From the NCBI RefSeq assembly GCF_000472525.1, contig NZ_AWZT01000036.1:1-64000 (forward strand): DNA of 64,000 bases, given 5' to 3'. Position 1 is the stretch's first letter. Each line of letters begins with the position of its first letter. Under the pieces are notes generated by a model. It made no database searches and was not told the DNA's origin. It saw only the letters and a program-made list of their open reading frames with translations. A program made the translations under genes and the position numbers. Source of the stretch: Paraburkholderia dilworthii (GTDB taxonomy: Bacteria > Pseudomonadota > Gammaproteobacteria > Burkholderiales > Burkholderiaceae). Below are positions 45,202 to 53,888 of the stretch, one piece after another.

Positions 45202-46067
45202 GGTATTGTCACGTTGTTGATGTTCGGCCAAACGAAACCGCGGCGCGCGAGGATGATGAACTCACGCGGCGAGACGTCCGAGCATCGAGACGCACGTCAC
45301 CCTCTCCCAAGCCTCGAAGGCTTGGGTGCGTACCTCTCGCTTCTGTTGCGCATTCGTGTGATATCGGCAGTGCATGAACAGGTTGCCCACCTGATCATGG
45401 ACCGGAGTGAATCGTTGCAGGTGACGCACTGACTTGAAGCGGCGCATCACTTTCTCGTGTACCCGCGTTGGCTGGTGCGAGTTGTCCGCGCGGTTGTTCA
45501 ATCCTTTGTGCTGGCGGTGTTCGACGTTCAGCCCCAGATCGCTGTTGGCTGCGGCGTAGCTCTTGAGCTTGTCGGTGATCAGTACACGCGGGGCGCGCCC
45601 GTGTTTCTTGGGCAACTTGCGCATGAGCCGCTTGGCCGCACACCTGTCGCGCCGGCTTTGCACCAGCACATCGAGCACCGTGCCGTGCTGGTCCACCGCA
45701 CGCCACAACCAGTGCTTCTTGCGGTTGAGGGTGACCACCACTTCGTCGAGGTGCCACTTATCGCCGCGGGCCAACGCGGTAGAGCGAATACGCCGGGCAA
45801 TGCCCAGGCCAAACCTCACCGACCAGCGCCGCACCGTCTCGTAGGTCAGATCAATGCCGCGCGCGGCCAGCAGTTCTTCGACCACGCGCAGGCTTAGTGG
45901 GAAACGGTAGTACAACCACACCGCGTAGCCGATCACGTCGGGCGGGAATCGGTAGCCGGCATAGGAAAATGTCGGTGGCAGGTGCATCGTGCTGCAGGGC
46001 GGCTCCTTTTTTCATATCAGAGATTGTCGCCGGATCTCCGTCAACCTGCCAACAACGTGACAGTACC
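45202..46067 (-). mobile_element. IS6-family insertion sequence, second apparently intact copy
   Basis: Terminal inverted repeats: GGTATTGTCACGTTGTTG at 45202-45219 and its near-complement ending at 46067 (GGTACTGTCACGTTGTTG read on the minus strand; 17 of 18 match). The 866-bp element contains one full transposase frame. No clear 8-base target duplication flanks it. The left flank carries a second TTGTCACG just outside the repeat (45195-45202), possibly part of an older end. Confidence 0.8.
45262..45987 (-). CDS. IS6-family DDE transposase
   Basis: A 241-residue transposase of typical length. N-terminal LYYRFPLSLRVVEELLAARG and DLTYETVRRWSVRFG; catalytic Asp in DKWHLDEVVVTLNRKKHWLW; second Asp in PRVLITDKLKSYAAANSDLG; third acidic-box region NNRADNSHQPTRVHEKVMRR. 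The last appears as R-A-D-N rather than the more usual E, which deserves note. Frame intact from the ATG at 45987. Confidence 0.93.
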   Translation of the reverse strand: MHLPPTFSYAGYRFPPDVIGYAVWLYYRFPLSLRVVEELLAARGIDLTYETVRRWSVRFGLGIARRIRSTALARGDKWHLDEVVVTLNRKKHWLWRAVDQHGTVLDVLVQSRRDRCAAKRLMRKLPKKHGRAPRVLITDKLKSYAAANSDLGLNVEHRQHKGLNNRADNSHQPTRVHEKVMRRFKSVRHLQRFTPVHDQVGNLFMHCRYHTNAQQKREVRTQAFEAWERVTCVSMLGRLAA

Positions 46068-46090
46068 GCGTTCAGTGCCATGACTCCAGG

Positions 46091-46783
46091 TCAACGCGAA
46101 TTTGCCACCGTGGTTCTGGCGGATCGTTTCGACTTCATTTTCTCCCGCAGTTTCGCCACATCCGGCACCGCGACGCCCAGCAGCGTGTATACGTAACTGA
46201 TGTGCTCATGTGCAAAATGGTCGTCGAGCGGGCCATTGCCGAGCAATAGTCGCATATACACCGGCGCGTACAGCAGTTCGCCCAGCGTCTCGATGTTCGG
46301 CGGCACTGGGATGCTGGCCGAACTGCGCCATTCTTCGAGCATCTCGCGGATAAGCGCCCGGCGCCCATAGTGAAAGCGCTCGCGGAACTCGCGCAGCACC
46401 GCGGGATCGGCCTGACCCTCCGCGATGATCTGCGCCACGATCGATCCCGACCACCCCGCGTATTCGTGGATCAGCGAAATAAGATGTACGGCAATTGCGT
46501 CGCCGGGCGGCAGGTTGTGCGGCATCGGCGTCTTCACGACATGATGTTCGATGAACGCATCGATCACGACCAGCGCCTTCGAATTCCACCAGCGGTAGAT
46601 CGTCGCCTTGCCAACGCCCGCCTCCTTCGCAATCGCCTCGATTGAGATCGACTGCACCGTGCGGCTTTCGAGCAGGCGAACCGTCGCCGCCAGAATCTGT
46701 GTGCGCGTTTCCTCGCTGCGCGGCCGGCCGACGCCTCGTGCGGCGGAAGGAGCGTGAACGGAAAGCTGTGCGTTGATTTTCAT
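46091..46783 (-). CDS. TetR-family repressor, likely master regulator of the catabolic island
   Basis: A 230-residue protein. The helix-turn-helix is at about residues 22-68 (GRPRSEETRTQILAATVRLL, AIAKEAGVGKATIYRWWNSK) and a ligand-binding helical domain follows. The gene ends 24 bases from the right end of the IS6 copy. Upstream, at 46884-46904, is a site matching the right arm of a palindrome found in both divergent promoter regions of the adjacent catabolic genes, so I infer that it represses them and itself until a pathway compound binds. The C-terminal basic tail (REKMKSKRSARTTVANSR) is unremarkable. Confidence 0.92.
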   Translation of the reverse strand: MKINAQLSVHAPSAARGVGRPRSEETRTQILAATVRLLESRTVQSISIEAIAKEAGVGKATIYRWWNSKALVVIDAFIEHHVVKTPMPHNLPPGDAIAVHLISLIHEYAGWSGSIVAQIIAEGQADPAVLREFRERFHYGRRALIREMLEEWRSSASIPVPPNIETLGELLYAPVYMRLLLGNGPLDDHFAHEHISYVYTLLGVAVPDVAKLREKMKSKRSARTTVANSR

Positions 46784-46883
46784 TGGCGTAACCGGAAGTC
46801 GGCGCGCAACTGCGCTTCAGTGGCCTGCCCGGCAATACGCGGACGAGCGGCCTGCCGCGAGCGCAAAGCTCGCGGCAATGAGT

Positions 46884-46904
46884 TATAAGACACATCGTAT
46901 CTTA
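46884..46904. promoter_or_regulatory. candidate operator upstream of the TetR gene
   Basis: The right arm CGTATCTTA (46896-46904) matches 8 of 9 bases of CGTATCGTA found in the other operators; the left arm matches only 5 of 9. It lies 100 bases upstream of the TetR start codon, in the gap before the aldehyde dehydrogenase gene, and could serve autoregulation. Confidence 0.5.
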
Positions 46905-46925
46905 ATTGATCCGTGACCGGACACT

Positions 46926-48395
46926 TCAAAGGCCGCCGAGCGCGACGTATTTGATCTCAAGGTAATCGTCGACGCCGTACTTCGAGCCCTCACGACCCAG
47001 CCCCGACGCCTTGACACCGCCGAACGGCGCAACCTCGGTCGAGATCAGTCCTTCGTTCACGCCAACCATGCCGAACTCCAGTTCATCGACGACCCGGAAA
47101 ATCCGCCCGACGTCGCGCGCGAATACATAGGAGGCGAGCCCGAACGGCGTGTCGTTGGCCAGCGCGATGGCCTCCTCTTCCGTGTCGAAGCGGAACAGCG
47201 GCGCGACAGGTCCGAAGGTTTCGTCGTTAAAGATCAGCGCGTCGCGAGAGACATCGGCCAGCACGGTTGGTTCGAAGAAAAAGCCGCCGAGCGTGTGACG
47301 TTTGCCGCCGGTCAACACGCGAGCCCCCTTCGAGCGCGCGTCGGCAATATGTTCTTCGACCTTCAGAACGGCGTCCCCGTTAATCAGCGGTCCTTGCGCC
47401 ACGCCTTCATGCATGCCATTGCCGACCTTTAGCGCAGCCGTCGCTTGGGCCAGCTTGCTGGCGAACGCATCGTAGATGCCCGACTGCACCAGCATGCGAT
47501 TGGCCGCGACGCAAGCCTGCCCGGCGTTGCGATACTTGGCCGCAAGCGCGCCCTTGACGGCGGCGTCCACGTCGGCATCGTCAAACACGATGAGCGGCGC
47601 GTTGCCACCCAGTTCCATGCTGGTCTTCTTGATGGTTGGCGCGCACTGCGCTAGTAACTGCGCGCCAACCTCGGTCGAGCCGGTGAACGAAAGCTTGCGC
47701 ACCAGCGCACTCGATGTCAGTTCACCGCCGATCGCGCGTGCCGAGCCGGTGACGACGTTGCACACGCCCGGCGGCAAGCCGGCTCGCTCGGCAAGCACCG
47801 CCAATGCCAACGCGGAGAGCGGCGTCTGGCTCGCCGGCTTAATGACGCCGGCGCAACCCACGGCCCATCCGGGGCCGGCCTTGCGCGTGATCATTGCGGA
47901 TGGGAAATTCCACGGCGTAATCGCGGCGAAAACACCGATTGGTTCCTTCTGCACGAGGATGCGGCGGCCTTCGACGTTGCGCGGAATGATGTCGCCATAG
48001 ACCCGTTTTGCTTCCTCGGAAAACCACTCGATAAAGCCCGCCGCGTACAGAATTTCTCCGCTGGATTCGACCAGCGGCTTACCCTGCTCCGCGGTCATGA
48101 TGACCGCAAGGTCGTCGATATGCGCGAGCATCAGGTCGTAGAGCGCGCGCAGCACTTTGGCGCGCTCCTTCGGCAACGCCTTGCGCCAGCTTCGCGTTGC
48201 ACGCGCTGCCGCTTCAATCGCGCGGCGCGTCTCGTCGGCACCGCCATTCGGCACGCGCGCGATCAGTTCGCCGGTGGCCGGATTGCGCACCTCGATCGTT
48301 TCGCCGCTGTCGGCGCGCACCCATTCGCCATCGATCAGCATGGCCTCGCGCAACAGGCCAGAATCCTTCAACGGAAGCTTGACAGGCTGATTCAT
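46926..48395 (-). CDS. NAD(P)-dependent aldehyde dehydrogenase (succinate-semialdehyde type)
   Basis: A 489-residue enzyme of the GabD branch. The catalytic Glu is in KKTSMELGGNAPLIVFDDAD and the catalytic Cys in YRNAGQACVAANRMLVQSG. The cofactor loop is FTGSTEVGAQLLAQ, and ITPWNFPSAMITRKAGPGWA is the typical N-terminal signature. Known reaction: oxidation of semialdehydes to carboxylates. It is the last gene of a five-gene minus-strand unit, 10 bases after the DHDPS-family gene, and probably oxidises the aldehyde released by that enzyme. Confidence 0.92.
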   Translation of the reverse strand: MNQPVKLPLKDSGLLREAMLIDGEWVRADSGETIEVRNPATGELIARVPNGGADETRRAIEAAARATRSWRKALPKERAKVLRALYDLMLAHIDDLAVIMTAEQGKPLVESSGEILYAAGFIEWFSEEAKRVYGDIIPRNVEGRRILVQKEPIGVFAAITPWNFPSAMITRKAGPGWAVGCAGVIKPASQTPLSALALAVLAERAGLPPGVCNVVTGSARAIGGELTSSALVRKLSFTGSTEVGAQLLAQCAPTIKKTSMELGGNAPLIVFDDADVDAAVKGALAAKYRNAGQACVAANRMLVQSGIYDAFASKLAQATAALKVGNGMHEGVAQGPLINGDAVLKVEEHIADARSKGARVLTGGKRHTLGGFFFEPTVLADVSRDALIFNDETFGPVAPLFRFDTEEEAIALANDTPFGLASYVFARDVGRIFRVVDELEFGMVGVNEGLISTEVAPFGGVKASGLGREGSKYGVDDYLEIKYVALGGL

Positions 48396-48405
48396 GACGT
48401 CGTCC

Positions 48406-49416
48406 TCACGATGGATTGCGCCCGACGAAGAAGGCCTCGTCTGGGTCAGCGGTCGGATTGAGGCCGGCTAGTTCGAGCCCCTTGCGCAGGACGTTCATGT
48501 CGCGCTGGAACACGCGCTGCGTCGGATGCGGCATCGGCCCGCCGTTGTAGCCCTGCAACCATGCCTGATACTTCCACAGCATTCGGTTCAGCAGCCCGTT
48601 GGCCGCGATCGGCAAGCTCGCAAAGGCCTTGCGCGCCGGGTCCATTGCGTACCAGAGCTGGGTCGCCTGATCGTATTCGCCGGCGCGGATCAGCTTATGG
48701 ATGCGCGGCAGCAGCGGTCCGTAGTAAGCGGAATAATTGGTGCCGCAAAACGGAATGTCCATCACCTGCGCGAGCGGCACGTATTCGTATTCCAACGGCG
48801 ACGAAATCACGACTTCCTCGTGGAATTCCCGATGAACTTCGATCGCCGACATGATGTACGGCATGCCGCCTTCGGCCTTGATCGCGACGACGTTGGGAAT
48901 CTCGTCGACCATCCGCCGCAGCACCGCCAGCGGAATGTCGGCGGGGTGCAGCCGCGAAAAACCCCAGGCCGGCAGCGGGAAGACAATCACGCCGAGATTC
49001 GTTGCCGCGCAGATCTCCCTGGTGTACTCGAAAACTTCGTCGTAGGACTTTGGATAGAAGTACGGCGGATAGCCGAGCAGCACGAGATCGGCGCCGGCCG
49101 CTTCCGCCAGTTTGACGGCCTCGATGTTGTCCTCGAGCGTGTTGAACACCGCGTGGTGTACGACGATCAGACGGCCCGCCGCCTGGTCGGCCATGATGCC
49201 GCAGAACTCGCCGTATTGCGCCTGCGTAATGGCGACTTCCGAGCAGGAAAGCGAGCCGACGAAGCCGTGTTCGATCGCCAGTTCGACATCGTGGCGAATG
49301 GCTTTTTCGTTGATGCGTCTGAAGTCCTGAGTCATCGTCGGAATGGTCACATTGGCGACGCCAACGAGGTGCTCACGTGCCCATTCGCGGGCTTCGCTTC
49401 TGGTATAGCGGGACAT
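48406..49416 (-). CDS. DHDPS-family lyase / hydratase-aldolase
   Basis: A 336-residue TIM-barrel Class I aldolase-type protein. The Schiff-base Lys is in VVAIKAEGGMPYIMSA, and earlier barrel elements are GFVGSLSCSEVAITQAQYG and ADLVLLGYPPYFYPKSYDEV. Length and family resemble hydratase-aldolases acting on aryl-pyruvates as well as dihydrodipicolinate synthases. Sequence alone does not decide. In this operon, next to an aldehyde dehydrogenase and a flavin monooxygenase and divergent from a ring-cleavage dioxygenase, release of an aldehyde and pyruvate from a ring-fission product is plausible. Confidence 0.82.
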   Translation of the reverse strand: MSRYTRSEAREWAREHLVGVANVTIPTMTQDFRRINEKAIRHDVELAIEHGFVGSLSCSEVAITQAQYGEFCGIMADQAAGRLIVVHHAVFNTLEDNIEAVKLAEAAGADLVLLGYPPYFYPKSYDEVFEYTREICAATNLGVIVFPLPAWGFSRLHPADIPLAVLRRMVDEIPNVVAIKAEGGMPYIMSAIEVHREFHEEVVISSPLEYEYVPLAQVMDIPFCGTNYSAYYGPLLPRIHKLIRAGEYDQATQLWYAMDPARKAFASLPIAANGLLNRMLWKYQAWLQGYNGGPMPHPTQRVFQRDMNVLRKGLELAGLNPTADPDEAFFVGRNPS

Positions 49417-49470
49417 GCTGTGCTCCCATTGTTTCGTTCGTCGGTCTTGTGCCGAAGAACGCTGCGTGTA

Positions 49471-50475
49471 TCAGCGCTTGGTTTCGAATTCGATCGGCAA
49501 GCGGGTCGCGAGGCCCGCCTCGATCGCCTTCTCGAGAATCAGTTCGGCCACGACTACATCCTGCAGACCGCTGCCCACTGATTTGTACATGCGCGTTCTC
49601 GCACCCTGCAGCGGTTCGTCGATGGCTCCGCTCATCAACTGGTCGAGGCCAAACGATTTGTCGCGGAACGCGATGCCCGCTGCGTGGGCCGCGAGCATGT
49701 CGCCGGTTTCTTCGAGCACTTCGTCGAGCGTGTCGCACACGATGATGTCGCTGCGCTCGACCACCGAGACGTCGATCTCGCGCTGCTCGGGAATCGTCGA
49801 GCCGATTGATACGACGGTCGCGCCGGGCTTGAGCCAGTCGCCGAAAAGGATCGGTTGTTCGCCGTGCGAGCGGGCCGCGGCGAGCACCAGATCGGCGCCC
49901 TCCACTGCTTCCTGCGCCGAGGCCGCGCCGCGCGCCGGCACGCCCAGATCGTGCGTCACTGCTGCGGCGAAAGCGGCACGCCGCTCAGGCGTAGGGCTGA
50001 ACACGACGACCTCGTTCAGATCGCGCACGCTCGCGATGGCGCGCGTATGCATGGTCGCTTCGAGACCGCTGCCCAGCACAGCAAGGCGCGCGCTGCCGCG
50101 AGGCGCGAGCCGGTCCAGCGCGGCTGCGGAAGTCGCCGCCGTGCGAAATCCGGTCAGCAGATTGCCGTCGACAAACCCGGCGATGCGGCTGGTTTGCTGA
50201 TCGAACAGCACGATCACGTATTCGACGCCGGGCGTCGCGGCGCCCATCGCCATCCCCATGATCTTCGCACCGTAGTAGCGGCCGCCGACCGGCACCGCGG
50301 GCAGCGTGCGCAGCCACGTTTTCCCGGCGACGGCCACGGTGCGTGGCGGGCTCGAGCGCGGCGGAATCGGACGCGCATAGGCGGACTGCAATGCGCGTAT
50401 CGCATCGGTCCAGGCGAACACCGCGCGTGCTGCGTCGCCGGAAACGAATACAGGAGCAAATGAAGTAGTGGTCAT
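49471..50475 (-). CDS. ornithine cyclodeaminase / mu-crystallin family protein
   Basis: A 334-residue NAD(P)-binding protein starting at the ATG at 50475; the open frame extends 32 codons upstream without support. Landmarks: GRYYGAKIMGMAMG, DGNLLTGFRTAATSAAALD, the dinucleotide motif LAVLGSGLEATMHTRAIA, and AGIAFRDKSFGLDQLMSGAI near the end. The family covers ornithine cyclodeaminases, ketimine reductases and alanine dehydrogenases. Presence in a catabolic operon suggests that a cyclic imine or amino acid intermediate occurs in the pathway, but this is inference. Confidence 0.85.
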   Translation of the reverse strand: MTTTSFAPVFVSGDAARAVFAWTDAIRALQSAYARPIPPRSSPPRTVAVAGKTWLRTLPAVPVGGRYYGAKIMGMAMGAATPGVEYVIVLFDQQTSRIAGFVDGNLLTGFRTAATSAAALDRLAPRGSARLAVLGSGLEATMHTRAIASVRDLNEVVVFSPTPERRAAFAAAVTHDLGVPARGAASAQEAVEGADLVLAAARSHGEQPILFGDWLKPGATVVSIGSTIPEQREIDVSVVERSDIIVCDTLDEVLEETGDMLAAHAAGIAFRDKSFGLDQLMSGAIDEPLQGARTRMYKSVGSGLQDVVVAELILEKAIEAGLATRLPIEFETKR

Positions 50476-50518
50476 GAGCAAAAGTAAAGAGTGACTGGAA
50501 CGATGCGGGGACTGACGT

Positions 50519-51652
50519 TCAGAATGGCTGCGCCAGCACGCCATAGCCTTCGAACAGCAATTCGACGGCACGCGCTCCGTCGCCGTGCGGGTCCTGCTCG
50601 GCCGCGCAGATGGCGAGCGAGATATCGAAAACGCGCTTCACCCGCTCGCTGCGCCGCTGTCCGTACGCGAGCAGCGCATCGTCGATCTTCGCGCAGCGGG
50701 TCAGCTCTTCCGTGAGCACGACGGCATCCTCGATCGCCATGCCGCCGCCGGAGGTCAACTGCGGCGTGACCGAATGTGCGGCATCGCCGGCCAGGACGAC
50801 CCGTCCGCGATGCCACGGCTGCGGCATCAACAAAATGTCGAAGGGGCGATAGCTGATGTAACGTGTGCCGTCGCAACTCTCGAGCGCCGCGCAAAGATCG
50901 GGAGCCGAGAATCCGTCCAGACGTTGCCTGAACATGTCGACAAGCTTTTCCTGCGGCATGTGGGCGTGAAGCTTCGCGTTCTCGAGGAAGAAGTAGTAGC
51001 AAAGCTTGTCCGACAACGGCAGCCCGCCGACCATACGGCCGTCGTCATGCTTGTACAGCACCAGCCCGTCGAAACCCGGCGGACGTTCGACGGTAAAGCG
51101 CCACGCACCTTGTCCCGCATATTCCGGGCGATAGTGCGCGCCGAATACCTTCGAACGCGTTTTCGAGTATGTGCCGTCGGCGATCACCAGCAGATCGCAG
51201 CGCCCCGCTTCTCCCGTCGAGAGCCGATATGAAACGCCATTGCCATCCTGCTCGAGATCGTCCACGCTCGTGCCATAGTCGATGCGCGCACCGCTCGCGA
51301 GCGCGTGCCCTTCGAGTACCTCGGCCAGCTTCGGCCGCATGATGCCGATGGCGCCCGCGGCATCGGCGCGAAACGTGCGCGGCGGACGCCGCTCGTTGAC
51401 GACCTCGCCGGCACCGTTGCGCACGCTTACCGTGTCCCAGCCCGAACCGGCCGCCATACAGCTATCGGCGAGGCCGACGCGATCCAGTGCGCGCAGCGCG
51501 TTACCGAGCAGCGAAATGCCGGTTCCCTGCTGATCCGTTCGATGGCTGCATTCGACCACCCTCACGTCCGCGCCGTCGCGCGCGAGTCCGTGAGCGAGTG
51601 TCATTCCGCTGATCCCGCCGCCAACGATAAGCACCTTATGCTGTGAAGCCAT
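50519..51652 (-). CDS. FAD-dependent monooxygenase (PHBH/UbiH family)
   Basis: A 377-residue class A flavin monooxygenase. The N-terminal dinucleotide motif is VLIVGGGISGMTLAHGLARD; the D-G motif is DLLVIADGTYSKTRSKVFG; the FAD ribityl motif is RVVLAGDAAHSVTPQLTSGG, then GMAIEDAVVL. Known chemistry: NAD(P)H-dependent hydroxylation, sometimes decarboxylative, of aromatic or heteroaromatic rings. Full length. Second gene of the minus-strand unit, 37 bases after the FAH-family gene. Probably hydroxylates a ring before extradiol cleavage, or converts a carboxylated intermediate. Confidence 0.9.
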   Translation of the reverse strand: MASQHKVLIVGGGISGMTLAHGLARDGADVRVVECSHRTDQQGTGISLLGNALRALDRVGLADSCMAAGSGWDTVSVRNGAGEVVNERRPPRTFRADAAGAIGIMRPKLAEVLEGHALASGARIDYGTSVDDLEQDGNGVSYRLSTGEAGRCDLLVIADGTYSKTRSKVFGAHYRPEYAGQGAWRFTVERPPGFDGLVLYKHDDGRMVGGLPLSDKLCYYFFLENAKLHAHMPQEKLVDMFRQRLDGFSAPDLCAALESCDGTRYISYRPFDILLMPQPWHRGRVVLAGDAAHSVTPQLTSGGGMAIEDAVVLTEELTRCAKIDDALLAYGQRRSERVKRVFDISLAICAAEQDPHGDGARAVELLFEGYGVLAQPF

Positions 51653-51689
51653 GACTGTGTCTCCTTGAAATTGTTGTCGTCGGGCGAGC

Positions 51690-52688
51690 TCACATGAAGG
51701 GCGCGCGCTCCTTCGGCCACCACAATCCCTTCTGCGGCTGTCCCATGCGGTTGCGCAGAATACCGATGCCGCCCACTTCGAGTTCTACCACGTCGCCAGG
51801 CTGCAGCTTGCGGTCCAGTTCGAGCGCGGAGCCGCCGCCCATCGTCCCCGAGCCGATTACGTCGCCCGGTTCCAGCACTTCGCCGAGGCTGACCCACGCG
51901 ATCAGTTCGTCGACGCTCCACAACTTGTTCGCGCTGGTGCCCTTGCCCCACGTCTCGCCGTTGACTCGCACTTCCATTGCGATGGCGTCGAGGTCGGCAA
52001 ATTCGTCGATCGTCGTGATCCACGGACCGACGCCATAAGCGAAATCCTTGCACTTGGTCGGGCCCATCTGGATCGGCATCTCAATCGACTGGCGATCGCG
52101 CGCGCTGAAGTCGTTGAACACCGTAATGCCGAACAGAAACGGACGCGCCTGCTCCGGGCTCAGATTGCCGCCACGCCGGCCGATCACGTAGCCGAGTTCC
52201 AACTCGTAATCCATACGCTCGATGTAGCCCGGCCACGGCACTTCAGCTTCATGGCCGATAACCGTATGCGGCGTGCCCTTGAAATAACCCGGCACCTTCA
52301 ACAGGCTCTCATGCGGCTGATGGCCGATCTTTTCGTGGAAACCCTTGATATGGCCGATGAACGTCAAGCCGTCGCGGACAACGGACGGATCGCTCGCCGG
52401 CAGCCATTTCACGTCGCCGATCGGCAACGACGCTGCTTCGGGACGCTCCTTGTCCGCGCGGCGGGCCGCATCGAGAAACCGTTCGCCGAGGCCTATCGCG
52501 GCTGACATGCTGCCGGGAAACAGCGCGTCCGATAACCGGCGCGCCGACTCCGCGGTCGCGCCCTGCTTCTCCAATGCGAGGATCGACGCGCGTTTCAGAT
52601 CGATGACGCGCCCCTCTTCAGGCAATACGAGTACGAGACGCGCAACCTCTCCGTCCGGTCCATTCACAGCGATTCGACCCAGCTTCAT
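51690..52688 (-). CDS. fumarylacetoacetate hydrolase (FAH) family protein
   Basis: A 332-residue protein starting at the ATG at 52688 (MKLGRIAVNGPDGEV); the open frame extends 19 codons upstream. Metal ligands are seen in the order expected: the E-x-E of YELELGYVIGRRGG, the Asp of NDFSARDRQ and GSGTMGGGSALELDRKLQPG downstream. Family members hydrolyse or decarboxylate 2-oxo or enol acids formed by ring cleavage. First gene of the minus-strand catabolic unit; a palindromic operator at 52777-52797 lies about 90 bases upstream. Confidence 0.9.
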   Translation of the reverse strand: MKLGRIAVNGPDGEVARLVLVLPEEGRVIDLKRASILALEKQGATAESARRLSDALFPGSMSAAIGLGERFLDAARRADKERPEAASLPIGDVKWLPASDPSVVRDGLTFIGHIKGFHEKIGHQPHESLLKVPGYFKGTPHTVIGHEAEVPWPGYIERMDYELELGYVIGRRGGNLSPEQARPFLFGITVFNDFSARDRQSIEMPIQMGPTKCKDFAYGVGPWITTIDEFADLDAIAMEVRVNGETWGKGTSANKLWSVDELIAWVSLGEVLEPGDVIGSGTMGGGSALELDRKLQPGDVVELEVGGIGILRNRMGQPQKGLWWPKERAPFM

Positions 52689-52776
52689 TCTTCGGCTCCA
52701 GTTTGTGAGTTGCACACGTCGCGCCGGCATCACCGGTACGACCACGGCATCGCGTTAGCAATCGATCCACAATATA

Positions 52777-52797
52777 TACGATACGCCCCGTATCGTA
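52777..52797. promoter_or_regulatory. perfect palindromic operator of the catabolic divergon
   Basis: Arms TACGATACG (52777-52785) and CGTATCGTA (52789-52797) are perfect inverse complements with the 3-base spacer CCC. On the minus strand it would lie between a TTACGA-like -35 and TATATT-like -10, so a bound repressor would block the FAH-first operon. Best match of the four sites. Confidence 0.8.
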
Positions 52798-52848
52798 AGC
52801 GAGGGTTTTTCCTCATCCAGAAATGCACGGGACAAACCCCAACTGGTC

Positions 52849-52878
52849 TTGCGCGACAGAGAACAACGGGAATATTAT
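52849..52878 (+). promoter_or_regulatory. candidate promoter for the dioxygenase gene
   Basis: TTGCGC (52849-52854) and TATTAT (52873-52878) with an 18-base spacer. The predicted start point would fall inside the second operator at 52876-52896, a typical repressor arrangement. Confidence 0.5.
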
Positions 52879-52896
52879 GATCCGGACCGTATCGTA
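52876..52896. promoter_or_regulatory. second operator of the divergon
   Basis: Right arm CGTATCGTA (52888-52896) is perfect; left arm TATGATCCG matches 7 of 9 bases; 3-base spacer. It overlaps the predicted -10 of the plus-strand promoter. Confidence 0.75.
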
Positions 52897-52937
52897 TTAA
52901 TCAATGGCGATCTTCTCTCATCAACAGGACGATTACA

Positions 52938-53876
52938 GTGAGAATCCTTGGACCTGACACACTGGTTTTCGGCGTCGACGACGTCGAGCGCTGCGCAATC
53001 TTTCTCACCGACTACGGACTCGCGCCGAAGGGCGACGGCGCATTCGAGGCGCTCGACGGCACCGGCGTCGTGATTCGCCACAGGGACGACCCGGCGCTTC
53101 CCAAGTGGCCGCTACCGACGGCCAATCAACTGCGCAAGACAATTTACGGCGTGGAAGATCGAGCCGCACTCGACGAAATCGTGCACGAGCTGGGCCAGGA
53201 TCGCGAGGTCAAATTCCTGCCGGACGGTTCAATTGAAGCGACCGACGATAGCGGCTTCGTGCTTGGGTTTCAGATATCCGTGCGTCGTGCGCCGGCGCTT
53301 CCGGCCGAGCAGATCAATGCGCCCGGCGACGCGCGGCGCGGCGTCAACGTGCTCGGCGCATCGGCCAGCTTCGACGAACCGCCGCCGCTTCCCAGGACGC
53401 TTTCGCACGTCGTCTATTTCGTGCCCGACACCGACAAGGCCGAGGCGTTCTATGTGAACCGGCTCGGGTTTCGCGTCAATGACCGGTTCGACGGAATGGG
53501 TCCATTCCTCACTCCACAAGGCACGCTCGATCACCACACACTGTTCCTGATCCGAACTCCGCCGGTGATGCAGGGGTGCGATCACTTCACCTTCCACATG
53601 GGCGGTCCGTCAGAAGTGCTGCGCGCCGGCTACGCATTCGCCGCGAAGGGTTACGAATCGTTCTGGGGGCCGGGACGTCACCGGTTCGGTTCGAACTGGT
53701 TCTGGTATTTCAACAGTCCCCTGGGTTGCCACATCGAATACGACGCGGACATGGATCAACTCGACGATTCGTGGGTGCCGCGCGTCGCGCCGGCCATCCC
53801 CGAGAACTCGCAGGAGTTCCTGTTCCAGTGGCGCGAGACGTGGGCACCGGGAGGTCCTCCCACGGCGCAATCCTGA
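52938..53876 (+). CDS. VOC-fold extradiol-type ring-cleavage dioxygenase
   Basis: A 312-residue protein starting with GTG at 52938. Two vicinal-oxygen-chelate modules: residues about 5-110 and 150-280. The metal triad expected for type I extradiol dioxygenases is visible in the second half: His in LSHVVYFVPDTDKAEAFY, His in GCDHFTFHMGG and Glu in LGCHIEYDADMD. Typical flanking residues such as F-G-S-N-W-F-W-Y-F are present. Known chemistry: Fe(II)-dependent meta cleavage of catechol-like rings. It heads the plus-strand unit with a Rieske ferredoxin (12-base gap) and an outer-membrane channel, divergent from the hydrolase operon. Confidence 0.87.
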   Translation: MRILGPDTLVFGVDDVERCAIFLTDYGLAPKGDGAFEALDGTGVVIRHRDDPALPKWPLPTANQLRKTIYGVEDRAALDEIVHELGQDREVKFLPDGSIEATDDSGFVLGFQISVRRAPALPAEQINAPGDARRGVNVLGASASFDEPPPLPRTLSHVVYFVPDTDKAEAFYVNRLGFRVNDRFDGMGPFLTPQGTLDHHTLFLIRTPPVMQGCDHFTFHMGGPSEVLRAGYAFAAKGYESFWGPGRHRFGSNWFWYFNSPLGCHIEYDADMDQLDDSWVPRVAPAIPENSQEFLFQWRETWAPGGPPTAQS

Positions 53877-53888
53877 GCGCCGTCCGCC

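Noticed and set aside
48526..49581. 351-codon plus-strand open frame
   Set aside because: Antisense shadow of the DHDPS-family gene; no recognisable protein features.
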